The notes under the pieces are model-generated. The model saw only the letters and a program-made list of their open reading frames with translations, was not told where the DNA came from and made no database searches. A stretch of 5,798 nucleotides of DNA from Nitrospirales bacterium (GTDB lineage: Bacteria; Nitrospirota; Nitrospiria; Nitrospirales; UBA8639): the NCBI GenBank assembly GCA_021604265.1, contig BQIY01000167.1, positions 1 through 5,798 of the forward strand, written 5' to 3'. The first letter of the stretch is position 1, and the number at the start of each line of letters is the position of its first letter. The position numbers and the translations under genes were made by a program. Below are positions 1 to 5,798 of this stretch, piece by piece.

Positions 1-1372
1 CGACAACTAAGATGGAAAAATCATCTGGGCGTAAATGCCGACGAACGGCGGCCCGAACTTGTTCAGTCGTCACTTGCTCTATGCCTTTTCGAAACTGGAC
101 AAACCAATCGGCAGGATATCCATAATATTCATGCGTGACGTACTTTCCAAGAATTTTGGCTGGAGAGTCCACAGAAAAGATATAAGAATTTAAAATAGCC
201 GCTTTGGCCTTGGCCACCTCTTGGTCCGTTGGCGGCTCCGTCACCATTTTGTCCGATTCGGCGATGAGGGCATCGATACCCGCCCTGGTCGTTTCTGTTT
301 TCGTTGACATCATCAAACTAGCCAGTCCAGGATAGTCCCATTGGAATCCCACTCCCCCGTGTACATCATAGGCCAATCCCTGTTTGGAGCGAACGTTAGA
401 AAAAAGCCGGGCCCCAAACGATCCGGATAATATTTGATTGACGATCACCAAAGGGTAATAGTCCGGGTTTCGCCGCATTACTCCTAAATGGCCCATCATA
501 ATTTTGGCTTGAGTCATATCATTTTTTTCGACGTAAAAGACTTTTGCAGGATTCGACTGCTGATACGGAACACGACTATCTTCGATTGCGGGACCTCTTG
601 GCCAATCTCCAAACACTTCTTTCACCATTTGTAATGCTGAGTCTGCCTGAAAGTCTCCGGTGATGCCCAAAATCATTCGATTGGGGTAAAAGTAAGATTC
701 ATGCCAAGCCATCAGATCTTTTTGAGTAATCGCACTCACGGTTGCATACGAAGGCCTACGGGCATACGACGAGTCTTGCCCATAGATAAGCTTTTTAAAT
801 TCTCGACCAAGAATGGAATCCGGATTATCGTTTTGACGTGAAATTCTGGCCATCATCTGGTTTTTCGCAATAGCAAGCTTTTCAGGGTCAAACGAAGGGC
901 TTCGAAGCAGATCGGCAAATACGTGTAAGACATCAGAGAAGTCGTCTTTCAGACAACTCATGGCTGCAGTGCCAGCGGTCTCTCCAATGGATGTCTCAAC
1001 CGTTGCCGCCTTGCCTTCAAGATAGTCATCCAAAGCATCACCTGCGAGGGACGTACTTCCTCCACTACGCATGACGATCCCCATCAGCTGAGCCAGACCG
1101 ATTTTCGAGCTGGGTTCAAGACGAGAACCCGTACGAATTTTTGCCGAAACACTGACGAGTGGGAGCTCATGATCTTCCATCATGACGACGACCATCCCAT
1201 TTTCCAATACCACGCGTGTCGGCTCTGGAATATTCAGCTCGGCAAGAGGTGGAAATTTTAAATCTTCAACATCATCAACTTGAGCATGAACAGACAGTAG
1301 CGGCCCTTGGCTCAAAAGAACCATGAGAATCAAGAATCCCCCGGCTTTGAGAAGATTTGACAGCACGTGCAT
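1..1372 (-). CDS. M16 peptidase homologue, non-catalytic (R/Y) subunit, 3'-truncated by window edge
   Basis: Reading leftward from the ATG at 1372-1370, the frame stays open for 457 codons to the window edge. The last residues seen (RRHLRPDDFSILVV) resemble the usual C-terminal end of M16B proteins, so probably only a short tail is missing. Residues 1-30 form a Sec signal peptide with a hydrophobic stretch from about 11 to 27 and likely cleavage after VHA, so a periplasmic location is inferred. Where active M16 enzymes have HxxEH, this protein reads GLAQLMGIV (Q95, G98, I99), so zinc binding is lost. The C-terminal domain keeps the family's R...Y pair (R328 and Y335 in RSKQGLAYDV), which binds substrate in trans in M16B heterodimers. 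It overlaps the upstream M16 gene by one base and is presumably its partner subunit. Family assignment is firm; the substrate is unknown. Confidence 0.9.
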   Translation of the reverse strand, partial: MHVLSNLLKAGGFLILMVLLSQGPLLSVHAQVDDVEDLKFPPLAELNIPEPTRVVLENGMVVVMMEDHELPLVSVSAKIRTGSRLEPSSKIGLAQLMGIVMRSGGSTSLAGDALDDYLEGKAATVETSIGETAGTAAMSCLKDDFSDVLHVFADLLRSPSFDPEKLAIAKNQMMARISRQNDNPDSILGREFKKLIYGQDSSYARRPSYATVSAITQKDLMAWHESYFYPNRMILGITGDFQADSALQMVKEVFGDWPRGPAIEDSRVPYQQSNPAKVFYVEKNDMTQAKIMMGHLGVMRRNPDYYPLVIVNQILSGSFGARLFSNVRSKQGLAYDVHGGVGFQWDYPGLASLMMSTKTETTRAGIDALIAESDKMVTEPPTDQEVAKAKAAILNSYIFSVDSPAKILGKYVTHEYYGYPADWFVQFRKGIEQVTTEQVRAAVRRHLRPDDFSILVV

Positions 1373-2937
1373 TATTGCGGCCCTCCTGAAGCATTCATGT
1401 TGGTCTTGATTGGGGCTGAAGCTTCAGTTTCAATCATGCCAACGACACGATTGCTTTCCCGAAACGTCTGATTAGCGACACGACGGATATCGGCTTTGGT
1501 GACGGAGTCTAATCGTTCAATATATGTAAACAGTTCACGCCAATCGCCGAATAACATCTGATAATCCGTTAAATACATCGCTAAGCCCAAATTACTTCCT
1601 AGTGCCCGAACGAGACCGGCCTTTGCTCGAGTGCGAAACTTTTGCAGTTCTTCATCTGATACATCTTCTGTCGTCAAACGGTGTAACTCCTCACGCAGGG
1701 CCTCTTGAATCGTCGCATTGCTCACTCCTCTGGTTGGTACACCATACGCAATCCACAGGTGAGGATACTTTTCTCCAGGGTAAGCACTATAGGAACCGGC
1801 TGATACGGCAATTTTCTTATCACGGACCAGTGATCGATAAAAGCGCGAAGTTCGTCCATTGGTTAAAATGTCATCAATGGCATCAAACACGGGCTGATCC
1901 TGATGAGTCACAGCCGGTTTGTGGTAGCCCTCGAGATAAAATGGTTGAGAAGGATCTCTGAGCACCACGGTTTTTTCCGCAATGGCAGGCGGTTCAATGC
2001 TTCTGAGTGGCTCTGGTTTTGGCCCTTCGGGTATTCTTCCAAAATACGTTTCCAGTAATGGAATAATTTTCTCCGCTTGTACATCGCCGACAATGGCAGT
2101 CACCATATTCGAAGGCACATACTGTTGACGATAAAATGCTTCCGCATCGGTCATGGTATACGACTGAATATCGCTCGCAAATCCGATCACGGGATGATGG
2201 TAGGGATGGGCAATAAAGGCGGTTGCAATGAATTGCTCAAGTAAGCGGCCAATCGCACGGCTTTCTGTGCGGAGACGTCGTTCTTCCATCACCACATCTC
2301 GTTCTTTATAAAATTCACGAAAGACCGGATGCAGAAATCGCTCTGATTCGAGATACGCAAACAATTCCACTTTATTTGATGGTAACGCATAAAAGTATCC
2401 CGTCACATCGGCACCGGTAAATGCATTTAACGACACGCCACCTTCACGTTCAATAATGTCTCCGAACTCATTTTTCACGACATACTGACCGGCCACGTCT
2501 TGCATGTGTTTAAAGTGCTCAAAACGTTCTCTGACAATCTCTGGATCGACATTCGACGTAAATTTGGCCTGTTGATAAGCTTGATAGGCGTCTTCAAGAT
2601 TCTTGAGCGCAATTTTCTCTTCTGAATAATTCGATGTACCCAGTCGTGGAGTCCCTTTGAAGGCCATATGTTCAAACATATGCGCGAGACCGGTCATGCC
2701 ATTCTGCTCCTGAGCAGAGCCCACATTCACTCGTGTCATAAACGCAAAGACAGGAGCCTTGGGACGTTCAACAATAATGAACGTCCAGCCGTTTTTTAAG
2801 GTGTGAGGAGTAACCTGTTTTGAGAATGATGCGAGATCTTGTGCAAAAACTTGAGAGATAAACAGCGGGAAGGAAAAAGCCAGGAGCAACACATAAACAC
2901 AAAACGGTTTCCTCAACTTATAATTGAGAGATATCAT
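1372..2937 (-). CDS. M16 family zinc metallopeptidase, catalytic subunit, exported
   Basis: A 521-residue insulinase-like (M16) protease precursor. Residues 1-32 are a Sec signal peptide (basic LRK, hydrophobic core about 13-28, cleavage near VFA/Q), so it probably acts in the periplasm. The zinc motif is H86-M-F-E89-H90. The third ligand is probably E191, in NKVELF, within the helix that follows the NAFTGADVTGYF segment. The C-terminal M16 domain begins near residue 260. Its R/Y site reads R372...V378 (VRDKKIAV), so the arginine is present and the tyrosine is missing. The next gene supplies that tyrosine, which implies a heterodimer. Between the HxxEH and the third ligand lies extra charged, helix-forming sequence (about 103-165), making the spacing roughly 25 residues longer than in short M16B enzymes. 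A strong GAGGTG ribosome site lies 8 nt before the ATG. Likely roles are breakdown of small peptides or misfolded proteins; the substrate cannot be read from the sequence. Confidence 0.95.
   Translation of the reverse strand: MISLNYKLRKPFCVYVLLLAFSFPLFISQVFAQDLASFSKQVTPHTLKNGWTFIIVERPKAPVFAFMTRVNVGSAQEQNGMTGLAHMFEHMAFKGTPRLGTSNYSEEKIALKNLEDAYQAYQQAKFTSNVDPEIVRERFEHFKHMQDVAGQYVVKNEFGDIIEREGGVSLNAFTGADVTGYFYALPSNKVELFAYLESERFLHPVFREFYKERDVVMEERRLRTESRAIGRLLEQFIATAFIAHPYHHPVIGFASDIQSYTMTDAEAFYRQQYVPSNMVTAIVGDVQAEKIIPLLETYFGRIPEGPKPEPLRSIEPPAIAEKTVVLRDPSQPFYLEGYHKPAVTHQDQPVFDAIDDILTNGRTSRFYRSLVRDKKIAVSAGSYSAYPGEKYPHLWIAYGVPTRGVSNATIQEALREELHRLTTEDVSDEELQKFRTRAKAGLVRALGSNLGLAMYLTDYQMLFGDWRELFTYIERLDSVTKADIRRVANQTFRESNRVVGMIETEASAPIKTNMNASGGPQ
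1382..1387 (-). promoter_or_regulatory. Shine-Dalgarno for the second M16 gene, inside the first
   Basis: On the minus strand a perfect AGGAGG lies 9 nt before the ATG at 1372, within the last sense codons of the upstream M16 gene (encoding SGGPQ). The stop and start share a base (TAATG). This arrangement is typical of translationally coupled subunits made in matched amounts. Confidence 0.8.
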
Positions 2938-2945
2938 CCTGTCAT

Positions 2946-2951
2946 CACCTC
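2946..2951 (-). promoter_or_regulatory. Shine-Dalgarno for the catalytic M16 gene
   Basis: GAGGTG on the minus strand sits 8 nt upstream of the ATG at 2937 and supports that start. An out-of-frame ATG directly after it (2945) would make only a three-codon peptide (M-T-G), ending at the TGA that overlaps the real ATG. Confidence 0.75.
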
Positions 2952-2977
2952 ATTCAAGATAGTGGTCCAATAATTCT

Positions 2978-3007
2978 ATCGTACTCAGTTAACAAGAAGG
3001 CTTGCAA
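2978..3007 (-). promoter_or_regulatory. Candidate sigma70-type promoter for the M16 pair
   Basis: On the minus strand TTGCAA (3002-3007, 4 of 6 to TTGACA) is followed after 18 bp by TACGAT (2978-2983, 4 of 6 to TATAAT). This would give a leader of roughly 30 to 35 nt before the M16 start. Both boxes are weak and the host's promoter consensus is unknown, so this is only a candidate. The 200-bp gap to the upstream gene makes a separate promoter reasonable. Confidence 0.3.
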
Positions 3008-3010
3008 GGC

Positions 3011-3028
3011 GAATGGAGCATGCCATTC
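3011..3028. repeat. Short inverted repeat in the gap before the M16 pair
   Basis: GAATGG and CCATTC form a perfect 6-bp inverted repeat around a 6-nt centre (AGCATG). It lies just upstream of the candidate -35 box of the M16 operon. It has no T-tract on either strand, so it does not look like an intrinsic terminator. It could be an operator half-site pair or chance. Confidence 0.3.
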
Positions 3029-3137
3029 ATCAATGTGGATATCATAAAAGATGGCAATGGTTATGTCACAGCATAGGCTAGACGCAAGACTTAACGTGAT
3101 GTGTTGGAGCTTTTCCCTAAGGTCACTTCACAAACGC

Positions 3138-3779
3138 TTAGCCATATCGATCATTATTCCAAGGCAGTGCCGTATTCGAATATCCGCGAACTTCCCAAAA
3201 CCCTTTTTGGTCTTGCTCGGTTAAGGTAATTTTTTTAATCCACTTCGCGCCTTTCCAGGCATAGAGCTTTGGAATAATCATGCGGGCTGGGCCTCCGTGA
3301 TCTCTCGAAAGCGGCAAATGGTTCCACTGATAAGCCAGAAAGACATCATCATCCCGACAGACGGACAGCGGCAGGTTCGTCGTATAGTCATCATATGCTT
3401 CAAAAAAGACAAATTTTGCTGACGGAAGTGGACCAACAATATTCAGCAGATGGTTGAAACTGACCCCTACCCAGTCATTATCTAAACGGCTCCAGCTCGT
3501 CACGCAGTGAAAATCAGTCGTGAGGGTGACTGAAGGCTGCGCCTGAAAATCCTCCCAGTTCCAGACCACTGGATTTTCGACTTGGCCATCAATCGCCAAC
3601 TTCCAGTCTTCCAGGGAGATGTCCGGTTTGACGCCGAGATCCAGGACCGGCCAATTATTGACGAGATGCTGACCTGGCGGAACACGCGGGTCACCATAAT
3701 CTTCATCGACTTCTCGGGCAGAGTCTCCCCGACCACGATGCATCAGTCTTTGCTTCGCTCGAACAATTTTTTCATTCAT
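3138..3779 (-). CDS. Sulfite-oxidase-like molybdopterin-dependent oxidoreductase, cytoplasmic
   Basis: A soluble protein of the sulfite oxidase/YedY molybdopterin fold (COG2041 type), about 213 residues. The N-terminal part carries the family's RGRGD...RVPPGQ segment, then the WPVLDLG and SLEDWKLAIDG strands. The molybdenum-ligating cysteine is the C in DFHCVTSWSRLD (codon 3504-3506). Further family landmarks are DHGGPARMIIPKLYAWKGAKWI and the C-terminal VRGYSNTALPWNNDRYG. There is no Tat or Sec signal and no membrane segment, so it probably works in the cytoplasm, unlike MsrP/YedY; the electron partner is not in this window. The frame is open back to a GTG at 3821, but that has no ribosome site. 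The ATG at 3779 has GGAAG 9 nt upstream and the ATG at 3785 only 3 nt, so I prefer 3779. The substrate is unknown; sulfite or another oxo-transfer substrate is possible. Confidence 0.9.
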   Translation of the reverse strand: MNEKIVRAKQRLMHRGRGDSAREVDEDYGDPRVPPGQHLVNNWPVLDLGVKPDISLEDWKLAIDGQVENPVVWNWEDFQAQPSVTLTTDFHCVTSWSRLDNDWVGVSFNHLLNIVGPLPSAKFVFFEAYDDYTTNLPLSVCRDDDVFLAYQWNHLPLSRDHGGPARMIIPKLYAWKGAKWIKKITLTEQDQKGFWEVRGYSNTALPWNNDRYG

Positions 3780-3785
3780 ATCCAT

Positions 3786-3931
3786 ATTCTTCCATGCCCC
3801 AGACCTGCACTGCCGTTCCACATCACGAAAATTCGGTGCCGATTCAGAGGATGCTGCGAACGAGGGCGGTCTCAGGGGACTTCGATGACTTCAGAGACGT
3901 TACGTGATTGTCGTTGATATACCTGGAAACA
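3786..3931. other. Intergenic gap between molybdoenzyme and beta-helix genes
   Basis: About 150 bp lie between the beta-helix stop and the preferred molybdoenzyme start. The stretch contains a GACTTC direct repeat (3878-3883 and 3887-3892) inside a 5-bp inverted repeat GTCTC/GAGAC (3869-3873 and 3894-3898). These are too short to be assigned a role. I saw no clear promoter or intrinsic terminator. Confidence 0.5.
3789..3793 (-). promoter_or_regulatory. Ribosome site deciding the molybdoenzyme start
   Basis: GGAAG on the minus strand lies 9 nt before the ATG at 3779 and 3 nt before the ATG at 3785. It is the only purine-rich match near the possible starts, and it argues against the upstream GTG at 3821. 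Confidence 0.45.
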
Positions 3932-4999
3932 TTAGCTGCCGGAATCAACCGGGGGCAACGCTCCCAAGAAGGGAAACATCCCGATATTTCGCAATTTGGT
4001 ATTGGCAACAAGCCGATAATCATCCTGCTCCGGCCGGACAAAGGCGGGGGCGACTTTCAAATCTGTCTGACTTTGCCGATCAAGGGGCGCAGGAACGTTG
4101 GACTGTTCTTTGAGGAGATAGTTCGCATCATTGGCAAACAAGACATTGAAGGAAAATGTTGTCTGGCTTTGAGGGGAAAACAGTAAGCCAATCTGACTGT
4201 GCGTCAGGATATTCCCATGGGCTTCGCCTTGACTTGTATCATGAAAGGCAATGCCTCCTCCGTTATGGACGATGGTGTTCTGAATGATTTTGGTCGTTGA
4301 CGTATCATGAACCATAATACCTTCAAACAAGCTCCGGGTAATGACATTATGCGTTAACAGGACTTGTGAGGTTCCCCCGATTGAGACGCCATGATCATTG
4401 TCATGGATAAAGTTTCCTCTCAGACTGGCTTTGGAGTTGGCAAAGGCAACCCCGGTCGTTTCGCTTCCGCCAATGACGCAGTCTTCAATCGTAACGTCTT
4501 CAACTTCCTGACCAAACACCATGCCTTTAATATGAATATTTTTCAGGAGAATCCCGCCGCCATTAAAAATGCCTAATCCTAACCCGCCATGTTGATGAAC
4601 AGTGAGGTTATGAATTTCGACATCCTGTGCACCGTAGGGCCACTTTCCAATGTGAAGCGTCCCAACGCGTTTCAGGCCGGACAGTACGACCAGGTCCATC
4701 CGCTCACCAATAATCTTGAGTCCCTCTTTGCTGTGAACAGTCACATCTTCGGCATACGTTCCGGCTTTAATCCAAATGGTATCGCCAGATTTTGACGCAT
4801 CGATCGCTTCTTGAATGGAAACATAGGCCCCAGTGCCATCCAAGGCCACAGTCCAATCGGCCTGATCCGGGGGATGAACGGTCGAAGAAGATGCGGCTAA
4901 ACTTGATGAACTTCCAGTAAATTCAACAATAAGGCAGAGCGTCGCAATCATCAGAGTCATGCGATTGAGGTGTTTCACGTGATGCCGCAATGTAATCAT
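3932..4999 (-). CDS. Secreted right-handed parallel beta-helix repeat protein
   Basis: A 355-residue precursor. Residues 1-36 form a signal sequence with a hydrophobic core at about 15-25 and probable cleavage near SLA/A; no lipobox is seen, so it is likely periplasmic or released. The mature start (WTVALDGTGAYVSIQEAID, then GDTIWIKAGTYAEDVTV) matches the opening coil of pectate-lyase/DUF1565-type beta-helices. From about 124 to 296 come repeated coils of roughly 22-25 residues of the PbH1/NosD (CASH) kind, such as VEIHNLTVH, VTIEDCVIGG, ASLRGNFIHDNDHGVSIGG, VLLTHNVITRS and TKIIQNTIVHNGGGIAF. The tail ends with a DYRLVANTKLRNIGMFP segment. Such folds serve polysaccharide lyases, epimerases and copper-loading NosD. 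No neighbour (nos genes, polysaccharide genes) points to one of these, so the function is unassigned. The ATG at 4999 has no good ribosome site; ATGs at 4960 and 4951 would shorten the signal peptide. Confidence 0.88.
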   Translation of the reverse strand: MITLRHHVKHLNRMTLMIATLCLIVEFTGSSSSLAASSSTVHPPDQADWTVALDGTGAYVSIQEAIDASKSGDTIWIKAGTYAEDVTVHSKEGLKIIGERMDLVVLSGLKRVGTLHIGKWPYGAQDVEIHNLTVHQHGGLGLGIFNGGGILLKNIHIKGMVFGQEVEDVTIEDCVIGGSETTGVAFANSKASLRGNFIHDNDHGVSIGGTSQVLLTHNVITRSLFEGIMVHDTSTTKIIQNTIVHNGGGIAFHDTSQGEAHGNILTHSQIGLLFSPQSQTTFSFNVLFANDANYLLKEQSNVPAPLDRQSQTDLKVAPAFVRPEQDDYRLVANTKLRNIGMFPFLGALPPVDSGS

Positions 5000-5146
5000 G
5001 AATGGTCTAGGCGAACGAAAAATGAGTCAATTCCTTATCTGACTTCTTAGGCAATAACCGAAATGGTCCCTGTGGGTCAAGCGAGAGTGGACTCCTGCTT
5101 CTAAGTGATGATTGTGACAGAGAAAAATCCTATGCTATGGTGCCAT
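5000..5146. other. Divergent intergenic region between beta-helix gene and coaE
   Basis: This short gap must contain the start signals for both divergent genes. On the minus strand TTGACC (5075-5080) looks like a -35 box, but the hexamer 17 bp downstream (TTATTG) is a poor -10. No good plus-strand promoter was found. In-frame coaE starts GTG 5105, ATG 5108 and ATG 5132 fall in this stretch, so the true gap may be smaller. Confidence 0.5.
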
Positions 5147-5761
5147 ATGCTCATTGTGGGCCTGACGGGTGGTTTAGCATCAGGAAAAACAACCATTGCT
5201 CAAATATTTCAGCAATGTGGTGCAGAAATTATTGATGCTGACCGTCTCACACGAGAAGTCGTCAAACCCCGGAGAGCAGCCTGGAAAGATATTATACACA
5301 CGTTTGGCCGTGCCATGCTGACCGAACAGCATACGGTGAATCGAGCGGCTCTGGCGCGCCAGGTCTTTGGTCGTCCTCGAAAACTCAAACAGCTGACAAA
5401 TATTTTGCATCCTCGAGTGGCTCGAGAACAGGCTCGAGCGGTCCGTCGGATTTATCGGGAAAATCCGGAAGCCGTCATTATCTATGATGCCGCCATGCTT
5501 ATTGAATCAGAAGCCTACAAGCGCATGGATCGAGTGATCGTCGTGAAGGCCCCTCAACACATGCAAGTTCAGCGCGCGTGCCAACGTACAGGAATGTCCA
5601 GGATTGAAGCCACACGCCGGATTCAACATCAAATGCCGCTTCGCAAGAAAATCCAATACGCCGACCATGTGATCAATGGGGCATTACCCCTGCCTCACAT
5701 ACGTCCGGTCGTTCGAAGTCTGTATCGTCATTTTCAGGCACTGGCACGGCAGAAGATCTAA
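5147..5761 (+). CDS. coaE: Dephospho-CoA kinase
   Basis: Catalyses the last step of coenzyme A synthesis, ATP-dependent phosphorylation of the ribose 3'-OH of dephospho-CoA, in the cytoplasm. The N-terminus MLIVGLTGGLASGKTT holds the Walker A P-loop (GGLASGKT). It is followed by IIDADRLTREVV, whose DAD carries the presumed catalytic aspartate. Other family marks are VNRAALARQVFGRPRKLKQL then the HP pair (NILHPRV), an RTGMSRIEATRRIQHQ lid segment, and the C-terminal ADHVING. The usual PLLxE strand reads AMLIE, an unusual substitution at the proline. From the ATG at 5147 the length is 204 residues, close to E. coli CoaE (206). The frame also allows GTG 5105, ATG 5108 or ATG 5132, but the extra 14 residues match nothing in the family, and none of the starts has a strong ribosome site. 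It runs divergently from its neighbour; no other CoA gene is present. Confidence 0.95.
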   Translation: MLIVGLTGGLASGKTTIAQIFQQCGAEIIDADRLTREVVKPRRAAWKDIIHTFGRAMLTEQHTVNRAALARQVFGRPRKLKQLTNILHPRVAREQARAVRRIYRENPEAVIIYDAAMLIESEAYKRMDRVIVVKAPQHMQVQRACQRTGMSRIEATRRIQHQMPLRKKIQYADHVINGALPLPHIRPVVRSLYRHFQALARQKI

Positions 5762-5798
5762 CCATTGTGGCATAAGTGAAAATCGTGCGACGCTATTA
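5762..5798. other. Short tail after coaE
   Basis: Thirty-seven bases after the coaE stop. No hairpin with a T-run and no recognisable start of a following gene are visible before the window ends. Confidence 0.5.

Larger units (their letters stand above)
2938..3137. other. Intergenic gap between M16 pair and molybdoenzyme gene
   Basis: These 200 bp separate the start of the catalytic M16 gene from the TAA of the molybdoenzyme gene. They hold the M16 ribosome site, a weak promoter candidate and a 6-bp inverted repeat. I saw no G+C-rich hairpin followed by T residues that would end transcription of the molybdoenzyme gene, so read-through into the M16 pair is possible. A 22-codon plus-strand frame (3013-3081) is not convincing as a gene. 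Confidence 0.6.

Noticed and set aside
1602..1961. A 119-codon plus-strand open frame opposite the catalytic M16 gene.
   Set aside because: It is antisense to a strongly supported M16 gene, has no family motif and no ribosome site, and is a shadow of that gene's codon structure.
2665..2682. An 18-bp near-perfect palindrome (8-bp arms CATATGTT/AACATATG) exactly over the HMFEHM codons of the catalytic M16 gene.
   Set aside because: The symmetry follows from the His-Met...Glu-His-Met codons themselves; inside a conserved coding motif it is most likely chance rather than an operator.
3013..3081. A 22-codon plus-strand frame starting ATG with AAGG a few bases upstream.
   Set aside because: The product is rich in H, W and C with no recognisable motif, the ribosome site is weak, and the frame lies over the promoter region of the opposite-strand operon.
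3869..3898. GTCTC/GAGAC inverted repeat as a terminator after the beta-helix gene.
   Set aside because: The stem is only 5 bp with a 20-nt loop and no following T-run on either strand.
3582..4186. Several plus-strand open frames (3582-3917, 3904-4113, 3908-4186) opposite the molybdoenzyme and beta-helix genes.
   Set aside because: They overlap one another and well-supported minus-strand genes, and their translations show no family features.
5052..5080. TTGACC...TTATTG on the minus strand as a promoter for the beta-helix gene.
   Set aside because: The -35 box and 17-bp spacing are good, but the -10 hexamer matches the consensus at essentially one position.
1..5798. A single functional gene cluster or undescribed system spanning all five genes.
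   Set aside because: Only the M16 pair shows coupling. The others have gaps of 100 to 200 bp, different cell locations and no shared pathway, and coaE is a housekeeping gene on the opposite strand.

Overview
The window reads as an ordinary chromosomal stretch of a Gram-negative bacterium. Base composition is moderate, close to half G+C by eye. Three products carry signal peptides. A Nitrospirota-type host (Nitrospira-like) is possible from the general look of the proteins, but no feature here fixes the taxon, so that is only a guess.

Four genes lie on the minus strand and one on the plus strand. From right to left on the minus strand they are: a secreted right-handed parallel beta-helix protein (3932-4999); a cytoplasmic sulfite-oxidase-like molybdopterin oxidoreductase (3138 to about 3779); and a pair of exported M16 zinc-metallopeptidase homologues (1372-2937, then 1-1372). 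The last of these runs off the left edge with only its extreme C-terminus missing. It does not appear as a closed reading frame, but translates without interruption for 457 codons. On the plus strand, coaE (dephospho-CoA kinase, about 5147-5761) is transcribed divergently from the beta-helix gene. Gaps between genes are short (about 100 to 200 bp). I saw no RNA genes, mobile elements, CRISPR arrays or convincing intrinsic terminators.

The clearest functional unit is the M16 pair. The first protein has the zinc motif HxxEH but lacks the tyrosine of the R/Y substrate-binding pair. The second has lost all three HxxEH residues but keeps R and Y. The two cistrons overlap by one base (TAATG), and a perfect AGGAGG lies inside the end of the first gene. 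This fits an obligate heterodimeric periplasmic peptidase of the known M16B type. The other three genes have no evident functional link to it or to each other. I found no convincing new biological system. The items most worth a second look are the split M16 active site, the charged helical insertion in the catalytic subunit, and the uncharacterised beta-helix protein.
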